Notes under the pieces: generated by a model | The model's input: only the letters and a program-made list of their open reading frames with translations | Told to the model about the DNA's origin: nothing | The model's database searches: none | Program-made: the position numbers and the translations under genes | Shown: piece after piece, positions 35,122-42,681 of the stretch | How positions within the stretch are numbered: position 1 is the stretch's first letter | How the letters are laid out: the number at the start of each line of letters is the position of its first letter | DNA from: Micromonospora chokoriensis | GTDB lineage: Bacteria; Actinomycetota; Actinomycetes; Mycobacteriales; Micromonosporaceae | DNA: 64,000 bases | NCBI RefSeq assembly: GCF_000718555.1 | Contig: NZ_JOAN01000003.1 | Location: forward strand, 62,001-126,000 | Direction of reading: 5' to 3'

Positions 35122-36123
35122 TCAGGCGGGTCCGGGCTCCACGTGGGTGCTGCGGGAGGCGGGGAGGTCACCGCGTGCACGCAGTTGCTGGAGTCGGTCC
35201 AGGGTGGGCCAGGTGACGCCGGTGGTGGTGGCCGCGTACAGCTCGCTGTGAGCCCCGGCGTGGCCGGTGGTGGCGACGGCGTTGATGGCCTGGTCGCCGG
35301 CCGGCGCCGGTGGTGGGCACGGCTTGGCGGGGGCGTCGCTGCTGGCGGTGGGTAGTCCGGTGCGCCGGTCGGTGATGGTGCGGACGACGCCGCGGCCGTG
35401 GTCGGGGGTGCTCTCAGCGGGCCGCTCGTCGCATTGCGGTGCGCGTGTTGGCTGCTCTTCGCCGACCGACACTGGCGTGAGTCCGGGGAGCATGGTGTCG
35501 CTGCCGGCGACGGGTCCGACCACGGGCAGGACGGGCAGCGGGTCGACGGCTGGCGCTTCGGCCGTCAGGTGCTCGGGCTGCTCGGTAGCGGTCTCGGTCT
35601 CGACCGGCACGTCGACTCGGGCAGTCTCGGCCGGTTGGGTCGGCTCCGTGGGTGCCGGGGTGACGACCGGTGCCGGCGCGGGCGTCGACGGGACCGGCAG
35701 GGGCGTGGTGACGTCCTCGACGACGTCCTTGACTGGCTCAACGATCTGCTCCAGCCCGTCGGTGACCTGCTCGATCGGGCTGGAGGGCGGCGCGGGTGTC
35801 TCGGCCGCCGACTCTTCGTCGCCGGCCTGGGTTGGCTGGTCGGCGGGTGTCGGCTCCGGCTCGGCGGCCGGCTCGTTGGCACCGTGGCCCGCCTCGTCGC
35901 TCTGCTCGGACTCGGCGGCCGGCACCTCGTCGGGCTCCTTGGCCGGCTCGGGCTCCTTGGTGGGCTCGGGCAGCACCTCGCTGACGACTTCAACGACGGT
36001 GCCCAGCACACCCCCCGGCTGCTGGGTTCCGTCGTCGGCGTGGGCGGGGGTGCTGAAGGCGAGGACGCCAGCGACACCGCACGCTGCACCGAGGATGAGA
36101 CGTCGGATGGTGCTGGTCTTCAT
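35122..36123 (-). CDS. Secreted Pro/Glu/Thr-rich protein of the element
   Basis: 333 residues. Signal peptide RLILGAACGVAGVLAFSTPA, cleavage near residue 29 (THAHADD-like context). The mature part is extremely rich in Pro, Glu, Ala and Thr with no compact domain (about residues 50-215), followed by a more ordered C-terminal 110 residues with two cysteines. It could be an extracellular or cell-wall-associated stalk. Secreted low-complexity proteins occur in actinomycete conjugative elements, but I can assign no function. Confidence 0.65.
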   Translation of the reverse strand: MKTSTIRRLILGAACGVAGVLAFSTPAHADDGTQQPGGVLGTVVEVVSEVLPEPTKEPEPAKEPDEVPAAESEQSDEAGHGANEPAAEPEPTPADQPTQAGDEESAAETPAPPSSPIEQVTDGLEQIVEPVKDVVEDVTTPLPVPSTPAPAPVVTPAPTEPTQPAETARVDVPVETETATEQPEHLTAEAPAVDPLPVLPVVGPVAGSDTMLPGLTPVSVGEEQPTRAPQCDERPAESTPDHGRGVVRTITDRRTGLPTASSDAPAKPCPPPAPAGDQAINAVATTGHAGAHSELYAATTTGVTWPTLDRLQQLRARGDLPASRSTHVEPGPA

Positions 36124-36437
36124 GGCTTCACCGCCCCCCCGGGGTGCCGCGCTGCGTCCGATTTACGGGACTCGATTGGTGCTGGTGCCCCCTGCGTGGG
36201 GACGTTCATGAGTGTCGTCGTGATCACCGTGAGGTAGCTATCGTTCCCTAGTTCCTTGCACGTTGCACCTTGCGGCGGCGATCTTGGCACGAACGGTCAG
36301 CGTGGGATTCCTGTCCGGCTGACCGTTTGATCCACGTTGGGAGCGCGAACACGTGCACCATTCGTGAGATCACATTCACCACACGCCGCTGATCGGCACC
36401 GTTCTCACGCTATCAAGATCGCCGATCGTGCTGCGGG
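36124..36437. other. Non-coding stretch with short iterons
   Basis: 314 bases between two minus-strand genes. Lower GC than surroundings. It contains three adjacent 7-base units, TTGCACG, TTGCACC and TTGCGGC, at 36256-36276, and a CCCTAG also found near the GntR gene start (about 36889). It probably holds the promoter and operator of the secreted-protein gene. Confidence 0.4.
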
Positions 36438-36851
36438 CTACGCGGTGGTGAAGTCCGTTCGATCCGCAGCGTACGGGCCCTTCGGTGACTGTCCGCCGAC
36501 CTGGTACATCAGCACCGGCACCGTCACGCCCGCCTCGATCCCGAGCGCGATCCGCTCATCCTCGGTGGGCATCCGCGACCAGACGCGGGAGCCGCGCGGG
36601 ATCCTCACCACTACGCGGGGTTGCGGCTCGACCACGTAAGTACCGTAGCCGCGCTCAGTGACCGTGAGCCCCTCTTCGCGTAGTACCCGCAGCGCAGCAC
36701 GTGCGGTCACCCGGCCAACGCCGTACTCCTGGGCGATGCGGCCCTCGAACGGGAGCAGGTCCCCGGGCCGCAGTCGGCCGTCGAGGATCTGGGCGCGCAA
36801 CAGGTCGGCGATCTGCCGGTAGGCAGGGTCGCGACTGGACCTGTTGATCAC
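36438..36851 (-). CDS. GntR-family transcriptional regulator
   Basis: 137 residues. GntR winged helix at about 8-75: YRQIADLLRAQILDGRLRPG, LPFEGRIAQEYGVGRVTARA, ERGYGTYVV. Only about 60 residues follow, too few for a full UTRA or FCD domain, so it may lack a classical effector pocket. KorSA-like GntR repressors control transfer in pSAM2-type elements, the likely role here. GTG start; TACCTT lies seven bases upstream, suggesting a leaderless message. Confidence 0.85.
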   Translation of the reverse strand: MINRSSRDPAYRQIADLLRAQILDGRLRPGDLLPFEGRIAQEYGVGRVTARAALRVLREEGLTVTERGYGTYVVEPQPRVVVRIPRGSRVWSRMPTEDERIALGIEAGVTVPVLMYQVGGQSPKGPYAADRTDFTTA

Positions 36852-36949
36852 AGTGGGGAAGGTACGGAGCCTCGGTCACTTAGTGCCCTAGGGGCCGAAC
36901 GACATATGCGAACATGTGCGGTCCCCGGCGCGGTCAACGCGCATAGAGA

Positions 36950-36974
36950 CGGCCGCCCCGATCCGGAGCGGCCG
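36950..36974 (-). terminator. Hairpin downstream of the NUDIX gene
   Basis: Eleven-base arms with one mismatch (36950-36960 and 36964-36974), three-base loop, 19 bases after the NUDIX stop on the minus strand. Confidence 0.5.
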
Positions 36975-36992
36975 CGGTGGTGCGCGGTGGTT

Positions 36993-37595
36993 CTAGCTGC
37001 CCAACTCCCGCTGAAGGTGGGCGAGCACCGGTTCGAACAACCCGGGCAGCAGCTCCTGCACCTCGTCGAGGCTGGCCCACTTCACCTCGGCTAGTTCGTC
37101 CTTGTCGCCGACGAACACGTCAAGCTTCCCGATCGGCCGGCACGCCAGGTAGACCATGGTCCGCCCGGTCTTGGGGTGCACTCGGCGGCCGATCTCCCGC
37201 TCGGCGGCGGTGACGGGCAGCCCGGTTTCTTCTTTGACCTCGCGGACGGCGGCGTCGGCGGCGGACTCTCCGGGCTCGATCTCACCGGCGATGAACGTCC
37301 ACGGTGGCTTGCCGTCGTTGCGGCGGCCGATGAGGACGCCCAGGTCGCTGGTGACGATGCTGGCCACTACGGGGCTGGGTTCGGGCTTAGTGGATGCCTC
37401 GGGCACGTGGTCCCCTCTCGCGTGTATTCCGAGCTGCTGTCGTAGTTCTTCCAGGTCCCACCGGGCCTGCCCACCGGGAGTTCTCCAGGCCGGAGTGATG
37501 CGGCCCTTCTCGTGCCACCGCCACAGGGTCGACGGGTGCACACCGAGGGCGCTGGCCGCCCGGGCCGTGCTCACCGGCTTCCGTTCCTGATCCAC
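36993..37595 (-). CDS. MerR-type HTH fused to NUDIX hydrolase
   Basis: 200 residues. N-terminal MerR/excisionase-like helix-turn-helix (about 8-58: TARAASALGVHPSTLWRWHE, TPGGQARWDLEELRQQ). C-terminal NUDIX domain with a complete box, G-x5-E-x7-REV-x-EE-x-G, at GEIEPGESAADAAVREVKEE then TGL. NUDIX hydrolases cleave nucleoside diphosphate derivatives. NUDIX genes are regular members of actinomycete conjugative elements; their role there is unclear. GTG start at 37595, divergent from the HNH gene. Confidence 0.88.
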   Translation of the reverse strand: MDQERKPVSTARAASALGVHPSTLWRWHEKGRITPAWRTPGGQARWDLEELRQQLGIHARGDHVPEASTKPEPSPVVASIVTSDLGVLIGRRNDGKPPWTFIAGEIEPGESAADAAVREVKEETGLPVTAAEREIGRRVHPKTGRTMVYLACRPIGKLDVFVGDKDELAEVKWASLDEVQELLPGLFEPVLAHLQRELGS

Positions 37596-37641
37596 GGCGC
37601 AATCATCGCACAGGATGTTGGCCGTTCACATCGCTTACTAG

Positions 37642-37670
37642 TTGATGCACGAGTTGATGCCTGATACGGT
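37642..37670 (+). promoter_or_regulatory. Promoter for the HNH and transfer operon
   Basis: TTGATG (37642-37647) and TACGGT (37665-37670) are 17 bases apart, 36 bases before the HNH gene. The -35 is part of a direct repeat AGTTGATGC occurring twice with 12-base spacing, a possible operator. Confidence 0.5.
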
Positions 37671-37705
37671 CAGATGCAAGAGTTTGACGACGATGGAGGT
37701 GGGAC

Positions 37706-38332
37706 GTGCGCGGCAGGATGACCTCCGATCGATGCTCGAAGGGGCACCCGTTCGATGAGATCAACACCTACTTGCGCGGCAACGGGCAGCGGACGTGTAG
37801 GGAGTGCCAGCGGACGCGGTCGCGCGAGTTTCAGCGTCGGAAGCGCGAAGCGCTGCGCAACGGCACCAATGACCACCTGCGCTACGGGTCCCTGGATTAC
37901 CTGACCGACTCCGAGATCTACCGCGACGCTGCCCTCGAACGGTTTCGTGCAGCGTTTGTCGTTGACGTCAGGACCGGTTGCTGGGTCTGGGCGCAGAGCC
38001 TGACCGACAACGGCTACGGAAAGTTCACGTACATGCGGCAGCCGGTTCTTGCGCACCGAGCTGCCTACTTCTTGCTGGTCGGCGAGATTGCAGATGGCTT
38101 GAGCCTCGACCACCTGTGCCGGGTGCGGCGATGCGTCAACCCAGAGCATCTGGAGCCGGTGACTACACGCGAGAACCTGCTTCGAGGGAGCACCCTCGCC
38201 GCCGCCAACGCGGCGAAGACCCACTGCCCGCAGGGGCACGCACTCACTGCCGACAACCTGCGGTCCGCTCCGCTGAAGCGCGGCTTCCGAGCCTGCCGGC
38301 AGTGCCACAACGAGCGCCGGCGCGTCGCCTAA
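37706..38332 (+). CDS. HNH endonuclease flanked by two zinc-finger-like motifs
   Basis: 208 residues. Central HNH core: AHRAAYFLLVGEI followed by LSLDHLCRVRRCVNPEHLE, carrying the His-Asn-His residues and likely zinc cysteines. On each side is a similar C-x3-GH...C-x2-C unit: CSKGHPFDEINTYLR with TCRECQ at the N-terminus and CPQGHALTADNLRS with ACRQCH at the C-terminus. Such proteins are common in actinophages and may be homing or packaging nucleases. GTG at 37706 has GGAGGT five bases upstream. Confidence 0.85.
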   Translation: MRGRMTSDRCSKGHPFDEINTYLRGNGQRTCRECQRTRSREFQRRKREALRNGTNDHLRYGSLDYLTDSEIYRDAALERFRAAFVVDVRTGCWVWAQSLTDNGYGKFTYMRQPVLAHRAAYFLLVGEIADGLSLDHLCRVRRCVNPEHLEPVTTRENLLRGSTLAAANAAKTHCPQGHALTADNLRSAPLKRGFRACRQCHNERRRVA

Positions 38333-38412
38333 ACGCAATGCGGCCCCCGGCGGTGCGCGAACACCGACCGAGGGCCTTGTCTCCGAACCCCACCTCAGAA
38401 GGGCTGAAGACC

Positions 38413-38781
38413 GTGACTGATTCTGCCACGACCAACAGGACCGTGAAGCACGCGCCGACTGGTGCCCCCATGATTGCGCCGTCCTTCCCAGCGCCGTGCC
38501 CGCCGTGGTGCACGGACTGCTGGAAGGGCGACGAGGACCGGCGGACCCCGGACCCGGGTGTGACGTTCCACCACGGCGCGGTCCGCACGATCGTGTGCAC
38601 GAACGGGCCGGAGAAGCACGAGGTTGAGGTGTCGCTGGAGCGTTTCGACGCCGAGGGCGAGATCGGACCGGTGCAGGTGTTCTTCCGCACGGAGGACGGC
38701 TCGTTCAGCATGGGCCTCGCGGACGCCGAGGTGTTGGCGGCCGAGTTGTTCTCGCTGCTGGTGCGCGGACGGCAGGCCTGA
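38413..38781 (+). CDS. DUF6907-like small protein
   Basis: 122 residues from GTG 38413. After a flexible N-terminus come CPPWCTDCWKGD and a histidine (TFHHGAVRTIV), then an alpha/beta region ending GLADAEVLAAELFSLLV. This pattern resembles the DUF6907 family found in actinomycete plasmids and conjugative elements; I am not certain of the family. Possibly zinc-binding. First gene of a tightly packed series to 44598. Confidence 0.65.
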   Translation: MTDSATTNRTVKHAPTGAPMIAPSFPAPCPPWCTDCWKGDEDRRTPDPGVTFHHGAVRTIVCTNGPEKHEVEVSLERFDAEGEIGPVQVFFRTEDGSFSMGLADAEVLAAELFSLLVRGRQA

Positions 38782-38784
38782 GCC

Positions 38785-38982
38785 ATGGAGTACCGAGTGG
38801 ACCTCTACGCCGCCGGTGACGTGTTCGCCCGGACTGAGCGGTTCGTTGCCCGTCACCACACCGAGGCGGTCGACACCGCACGCGGGTTGGCGGTGGCGTA
38901 CGGCCTGGATCACGCCCGGGTGTTCGTCACCGACGGGGCGGGCCAGGCCCAGTTCCTGATCCGGGTGGGGGCGGAGCGATGA
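38785..38982 (+). CDS. Small hypothetical protein
   Basis: 65 residues, alpha/beta-looking, beginning MEYRVDLYAAGDVFARTERF. Three bases after the previous stop; its stop overlaps the next ATG (ATGA). No recognised family. Confidence 0.6.
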   Translation: MEYRVDLYAAGDVFARTERFVARHHTEAVDTARGLAVAYGLDHARVFVTDGAGQAQFLIRVGAER

Positions 38983-39140
38983 GCGCCCGTCGGTTCCGAG
39001 GCCGCGTTTACCTGACCATCAGCCTTGCGCTGGTCGCCCTGTCGTTCCCGCTCGATGACGCCGCCGGACTGGCGTGCTCGCTCACGGGTGTCGCGTTCAG
39101 CGTGGCCGCTCTGCGGAACCTGCGCGGGGGTGCCCGATGA
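38979..39140 (+). CDS. Small membrane protein (53 residues)
   Basis: Starts at an ATGA overlap with the preceding gene and ends in an ATGA overlap with the next. One hydrophobic region (VYLTISLALVALSFPLDDAA, then GLACSLTGVAFSVAAL). It sits between two coupled genes and is likely translated; no family known. Confidence 0.6.
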   Translation: MSARRFRGRVYLTISLALVALSFPLDDAAGLACSLTGVAFSVAALRNLRGGAR

Positions 39141-40222
39141 GCGCCGACCGGATCGACTCGTGGCTGGCCTTCGCCAGCGAGCACCGCACCGCCATCCTTG
39201 CCATCGGTGCACTGCTCGTCGCCGTGCTGCTGGTGCTGGCCCGGGTGACCCGCAGCCAGAAGGGTCGCAGCGCCACCTTGACCTTCGCCGCGTCGGTGAT
39301 CGCGCTGGGCTTCTCCGCTGAGGGCATGTGGGAGGTCGCCACCGGGGCGCTACACCTGGCGAAGTGGCAGGCGGTCCTGCTGTTCGCGTTCGCCGAGATC
39401 CTGATGTTGTCGGAGGCGAACCAGGCGCGGAAGAAGATCGCCGAGGGCCGGGACCCGCGCCGACACATCCGCGCGGTCTGGATCATCGCCCTGGTCGCTG
39501 GCCTCGCCGCCGGCAGCCACGCTGACAACCTGTCGGGTCAGGTGATCCGGTTCTTCATGCCGATGGCGGTGGCGTGGCAGTGGTCGTCGCGGATCAAGGA
39601 TGACCTACCCGAGGTTGCCCGGCAGGAGTCGTCGTGGATCTGGACGCCCCGCCGGGTTGGTGTGGAGCTGGGGCTGTTGAAGCCGGGTTCCGCCGATGAC
39701 CTGAGCGAGGTGTTCCGCCGCCGCAACGTGGACCGCATGGTCCGGCTGGCCCGGCTGATCGACACCGGGTCGACCCGCCTGGTCGCGTCGCGCGAGGGTC
39801 AGCTGCGCAAGTTGGCGGAGGGCGCGACCGCGCAGATGCTGGCCGAGGTGCGCGAGCGTCACCAGCGCGGCGCGGACGCTCGCGCACTGATCCTCGACGG
39901 TGTTGCGCACCCCGTCGCGCAGGTTCCCGCGCACCCTGTCGCGCACCCCGAGCCGGATCTGCCGCGCATGCCCGCGCAGATGCAGTTGCCGCAGGTCGCG
40001 CAGGCTTCCGCGCGGCGCGGACAGGTGGTACTGCGCACCCCCACGGAGCCGGTCGCGGAGCCCTCTGCTGACGAGCGCGAGGCGGCCCTGTTGCGCGCGG
40101 TCGCGCGGGTGCGCAGCGGTGAGTCGAACCGCGCGGCTGCGCGGGCGGAGGGCGTGCCCGAGTCCACGCTGCGCGACCGACTGAAGACCAACGGCCACTC
40201 GTTCGAGCCGGCCGGCCAATGA
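39137..40222 (+). CDS. SpdB/DUF2637-like membrane protein with C-terminal HTH
   Basis: 361 residues. Four helices in the first 160 residues (ILAIGALLVAVLLVLARVT; TFAASVIALGFSAEGMW; AVLLFAFAEILMLSEANQAR; AVWIIALVAGLAAGS), then a cytoplasmic region with an Ala/His/Pro/Val-rich linker (about 275-320) and an end domain SNRAAARAEGVPESTLRDRL that looks like a helix-turn-helix. Membrane proteins of this shape in pSAM2-like elements assist intramycelial plasmid spread. Coupled to the gene upstream by ATGA. Confidence 0.7.
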   Translation: MSADRIDSWLAFASEHRTAILAIGALLVAVLLVLARVTRSQKGRSATLTFAASVIALGFSAEGMWEVATGALHLAKWQAVLLFAFAEILMLSEANQARKKIAEGRDPRRHIRAVWIIALVAGLAAGSHADNLSGQVIRFFMPMAVAWQWSSRIKDDLPEVARQESSWIWTPRRVGVELGLLKPGSADDLSEVFRRRNVDRMVRLARLIDTGSTRLVASREGQLRKLAEGATAQMLAEVRERHQRGADARALILDGVAHPVAQVPAHPVAHPEPDLPRMPAQMQLPQVAQASARRGQVVLRTPTEPVAEPSADEREAALLRAVARVRSGESNRAAARAEGVPESTLRDRLKTNGHSFEPAGQ

Positions 40223-40290
40223 AGCTGCGGCGCCCGGCCCCACCTCCTACAGCCGGACCGGGCGCCGCCTCCAAGAAGGAGATGCCCATC

Positions 40291-40491
40291 ATGTCCCACC
40301 AGACCACCAGCACGGATGTTGCCCTGGCCCGCGGGAAGCCGCTGGAGGTGATCCGTCCAGCGGCTCCGAGGGAGCGCAGCAAGGGTGACCAGAGCCTCGG
40401 CACGCTGCTCGCGGTGTACGCGGCGATCCTGGCGCTCGTCGTGGCGTTCGCGGGGTTCCTGCTCTCTATCACCCCGGTGGGTGCGTCGTGA
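40291..40491 (+). CDS. Small single-helix membrane protein
   Basis: 66 residues from ATG 40291, chosen because AAGGAG lies nine bases upstream; an ATGA-coupled start at 40219 is possible. One helix near the C-terminus (LLAVYAAILALVVAFAGFLL). No family known. Confidence 0.6.
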   Translation: MSHQTTSTDVALARGKPLEVIRPAAPRERSKGDQSLGTLLAVYAAILALVVAFAGFLLSITPVGAS

Positions 40492-40970
40492 CCCAGACCG
40501 TGACCGAACGTAACTCTGAAGTCTGCACTTCAGACTTCGCCCCCGACCCCGCTGAGCGTGAGATCGGCTCGGAGACGCCGGCAACTCTGCACTCTGCAAT
40601 GACGGACAGTGACCGTCGCCCGTTCGACACGGCGGCGTGGCTGGCCAAGTTCAAGGACAACTTCACCCCGCCGGAGCTGCTCACCGAGCGCCGCCCGGCC
40701 GTCGACACGATGCGCCTGTACGCGCAGCGGGGCCGGTACACGGCGGACCTGCACGGCGCGGCCCGTGCTCTCGGCATCGCGTACCTGCGCGGTGTCGCGG
40801 TCCCTGGCCTGGTTGGCGCTCGGCTGTGGGAGTGGCTGACGGAGCGCTTCGCTCGGCTTCTGGTCGTCGGCGTCACCGTGAAGCTCCTGTCGTTCCTGCC
40901 CCCGGTCGCCTGGACGGTCGACCACCTCATCCACCCCGGCGTCGACCTGGCGCTGCGGGTGTTCCTCTGA
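40488..40970 (+). CDS. Membrane protein of the transfer operon
   Basis: 160 residues, GTG overlapping the previous stop (GTGA). Polar N-terminal 45 residues; an amphipathic middle section; hydrophobic segment near the C-terminus (LLVVGVTVKLLSFLPPVAWT). Conserved place in AICE-like operons before small spread-type proteins; function unknown. Confidence 0.6.
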   Translation: MTQTVTERNSEVCTSDFAPDPAEREIGSETPATLHSAMTDSDRRPFDTAAWLAKFKDNFTPPELLTERRPAVDTMRLYAQRGRYTADLHGAARALGIAYLRGVAVPGLVGARLWEWLTERFARLLVVGVTVKLLSFLPPVAWTVDHLIHPGVDLALRVFL

Positions 40971-40983
40971 AGGGAGCCACCCC

Positions 40984-41448
40984 GTGGCCAAGAAGACCAT
41001 GAAGTCGCTCAGGCAGAAGGGGGTGAAGACCCTCGCCTGGCTGTCGTTCGGCATCGCGTTCCTCGGCGGCGCGTTCGGCGCGGAGACGTTCGTCGGCGAC
41101 GTCATCGAGACGGTACTGGAGGCGTTGCCCTGGTCGTGGCTGCCGATCCTGCTGCTGATCGTCGCGGTCGTCGGCTCGCTGATCGACGCGTTCATCGACG
41201 GGACGCCGAACTGGTTCGCCGTCATCTCGGCGATCGTTGCCCCGTCAATCGCCACGGCGGTCGACGGCAAGTTCGGCGACACGATCTCCAGTTGGGCGGA
41301 CTCGTCGCAGGTGTGGGTGAACGAGGCGCTGACGGAGTGGACGGGCGAGCAGTCGGCGGTCGGCCTGACGTTGGCGTGCATCGTGGCGTCGCTGTTGATG
41401 GCCCGCCGGGTCATCAAGAAGTCCTCCAGCGCGACCGCGGAGGCGTGA
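40984..41448 (+). CDS. Membrane protein of the transfer operon
   Basis: 154 residues, three or four hydrophobic segments (LAWLSFGIAFLGGAFGAETF; WLPILLLIVAVVGSLIDAFI; GLTLACIVASLLMARRV). GTG 40984 preceded by AGGGAG. Possibly a spread or pore-like protein; not recognised. Confidence 0.6.
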   Translation: MAKKTMKSLRQKGVKTLAWLSFGIAFLGGAFGAETFVGDVIETVLEALPWSWLPILLLIVAVVGSLIDAFIDGTPNWFAVISAIVAPSIATAVDGKFGDTISSWADSSQVWVNEALTEWTGEQSAVGLTLACIVASLLMARRVIKKSSSATAEA

Positions 41449-41449
41449 C

Positions 41450-42604
41450 ATGGAGATCGTGCTGCTGTGGTGCTTCGTCATCGGCTACTTCGCGAAGCGC
41501 GGCGCTGAGGATCTGGTGCACGCGGTGAAGGGCACCCCGAACCCGCGCTACGAGTTGAAGCGTGAGCGGGCTATCGCGGCTGGTCAGCGGCCGGCGCAGC
41601 AGCCCCGGTACGGGGGTCGGGAGTGGTTCGCCGATCTGATGTCCGACGCGATGGTGGCGCACACGGAGAAGCGTCGGAAGTCGGCGAAGGCGAAGGCCCA
41701 GCCGGTCGACGACATGATCGGCATCGTCCGGGAGCCGAAGGCGCAGCCGAAGACGGAGCGGGTGTACGACCCCAACAACGCCCGCAACTGCCCGCAGTGC
41801 AAGGGCGAGGTGGTGCTCGATGGCCGTCCGTGCCCGCGCTGCCTGGCTGAGCAACAACGCCGTAACGCCGAGTGGGAGGCGCAGGGCGGACTCGACCAGA
41901 CCTTCGGGCCGCGTACGTCGTCGAGGTCCCCGGAGGCGCGGGAGGAGAAGATCCGCACGCTGCAGGACGTGGCCTTGGCGAAGTTGGCCGAGTCGGGCAC
42001 CCGGTCTCACCGGGACTCGCGGGGTCGCTGCCCGGACTGCGGGGAACCCAACCCGTTCGACACGCCTTGCAGTTCCCACAGCCCCGGCGCACTGCGAGAG
42101 GAGAAGCCGGTGCCGCAGGGGGAGACGCCGAAGCCTCTCGCCGATGGCTGGACTGGGATGCGCACCAACCAGGGCGAGCCCATGTGCCAGAGGTGCCAGA
42201 AGGCCTACCGCCGGCTGAACCCGCCTGCCGACTGCGGCTGCCCGGCTGCGGCCGAGCACACCGCCCAGATCATCCAGTTCCCCAACCCGAACACCATCAA
42301 GGAGATCGACATGTCGAACCCCGAGGCCGCCGGCCTGTCCACCGCCATCGCGTTCGCCGAGGCCGCCGCGTCCGCCCACCAGTCGTTCGCCACCGCCGGA
42401 GCCGAGGGTTACATCGGCGCGTTGCAGCGGGGCGACATGGACGGCGAGCCCATCGACACCGCCCGGGAGGCGATGGAGGCGTCTGGGATCGCCGCCGACA
42501 AGTGGAACGCGCACAAGGCGACCCTGGAGGCGCAGCAGAGCCTGAAGGAGGCGTACCAGGCGCAGCCCGGCGCGGCCAACAAGGAATACCTGCTCAACGG
42601 CTGA
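41450..42604 (+). CDS. Zinc-ribbon protein of the transfer operon, with internal start
   Basis: 384 residues. Short hydrophobic N-terminus, then three CxxC-type clusters: NCPQCKGEVVLDGRPCPRCL (about 115-134), RCPDCGEPNPFDTPC (about 193) and MCQRCQKAYRRLNPPADCGC (about 245-265). The last 97 residues (from Met at 42311) form a separate Ala-rich helical unit with its own ribosome site AAGGAG six bases before that ATG. It is therefore probably made both as part of the long protein and alone. Function unknown; nucleic-acid binding likely. Confidence 0.65.
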   Translation: MEIVLLWCFVIGYFAKRGAEDLVHAVKGTPNPRYELKRERAIAAGQRPAQQPRYGGREWFADLMSDAMVAHTEKRRKSAKAKAQPVDDMIGIVREPKAQPKTERVYDPNNARNCPQCKGEVVLDGRPCPRCLAEQQRRNAEWEAQGGLDQTFGPRTSSRSPEAREEKIRTLQDVALAKLAESGTRSHRDSRGRCPDCGEPNPFDTPCSSHSPGALREEKPVPQGETPKPLADGWTGMRTNQGEPMCQRCQKAYRRLNPPADCGCPAAAEHTAQIIQFPNPNTIKEIDMSNPEAAGLSTAIAFAEAAASAHQSFATAGAEGYIGALQRGDMDGEPIDTAREAMEASGIAADKWNAHKATLEAQQSLKEAYQAQPGAANKEYLLNG

Positions 42605-42681
42605 CCCGGCTACCGCCGTGGGGCGTGGGCCAGCGCGGTCCGCTCCCTGCGGTGGAAGCCGGGACACCTGAGGAGAGAACC

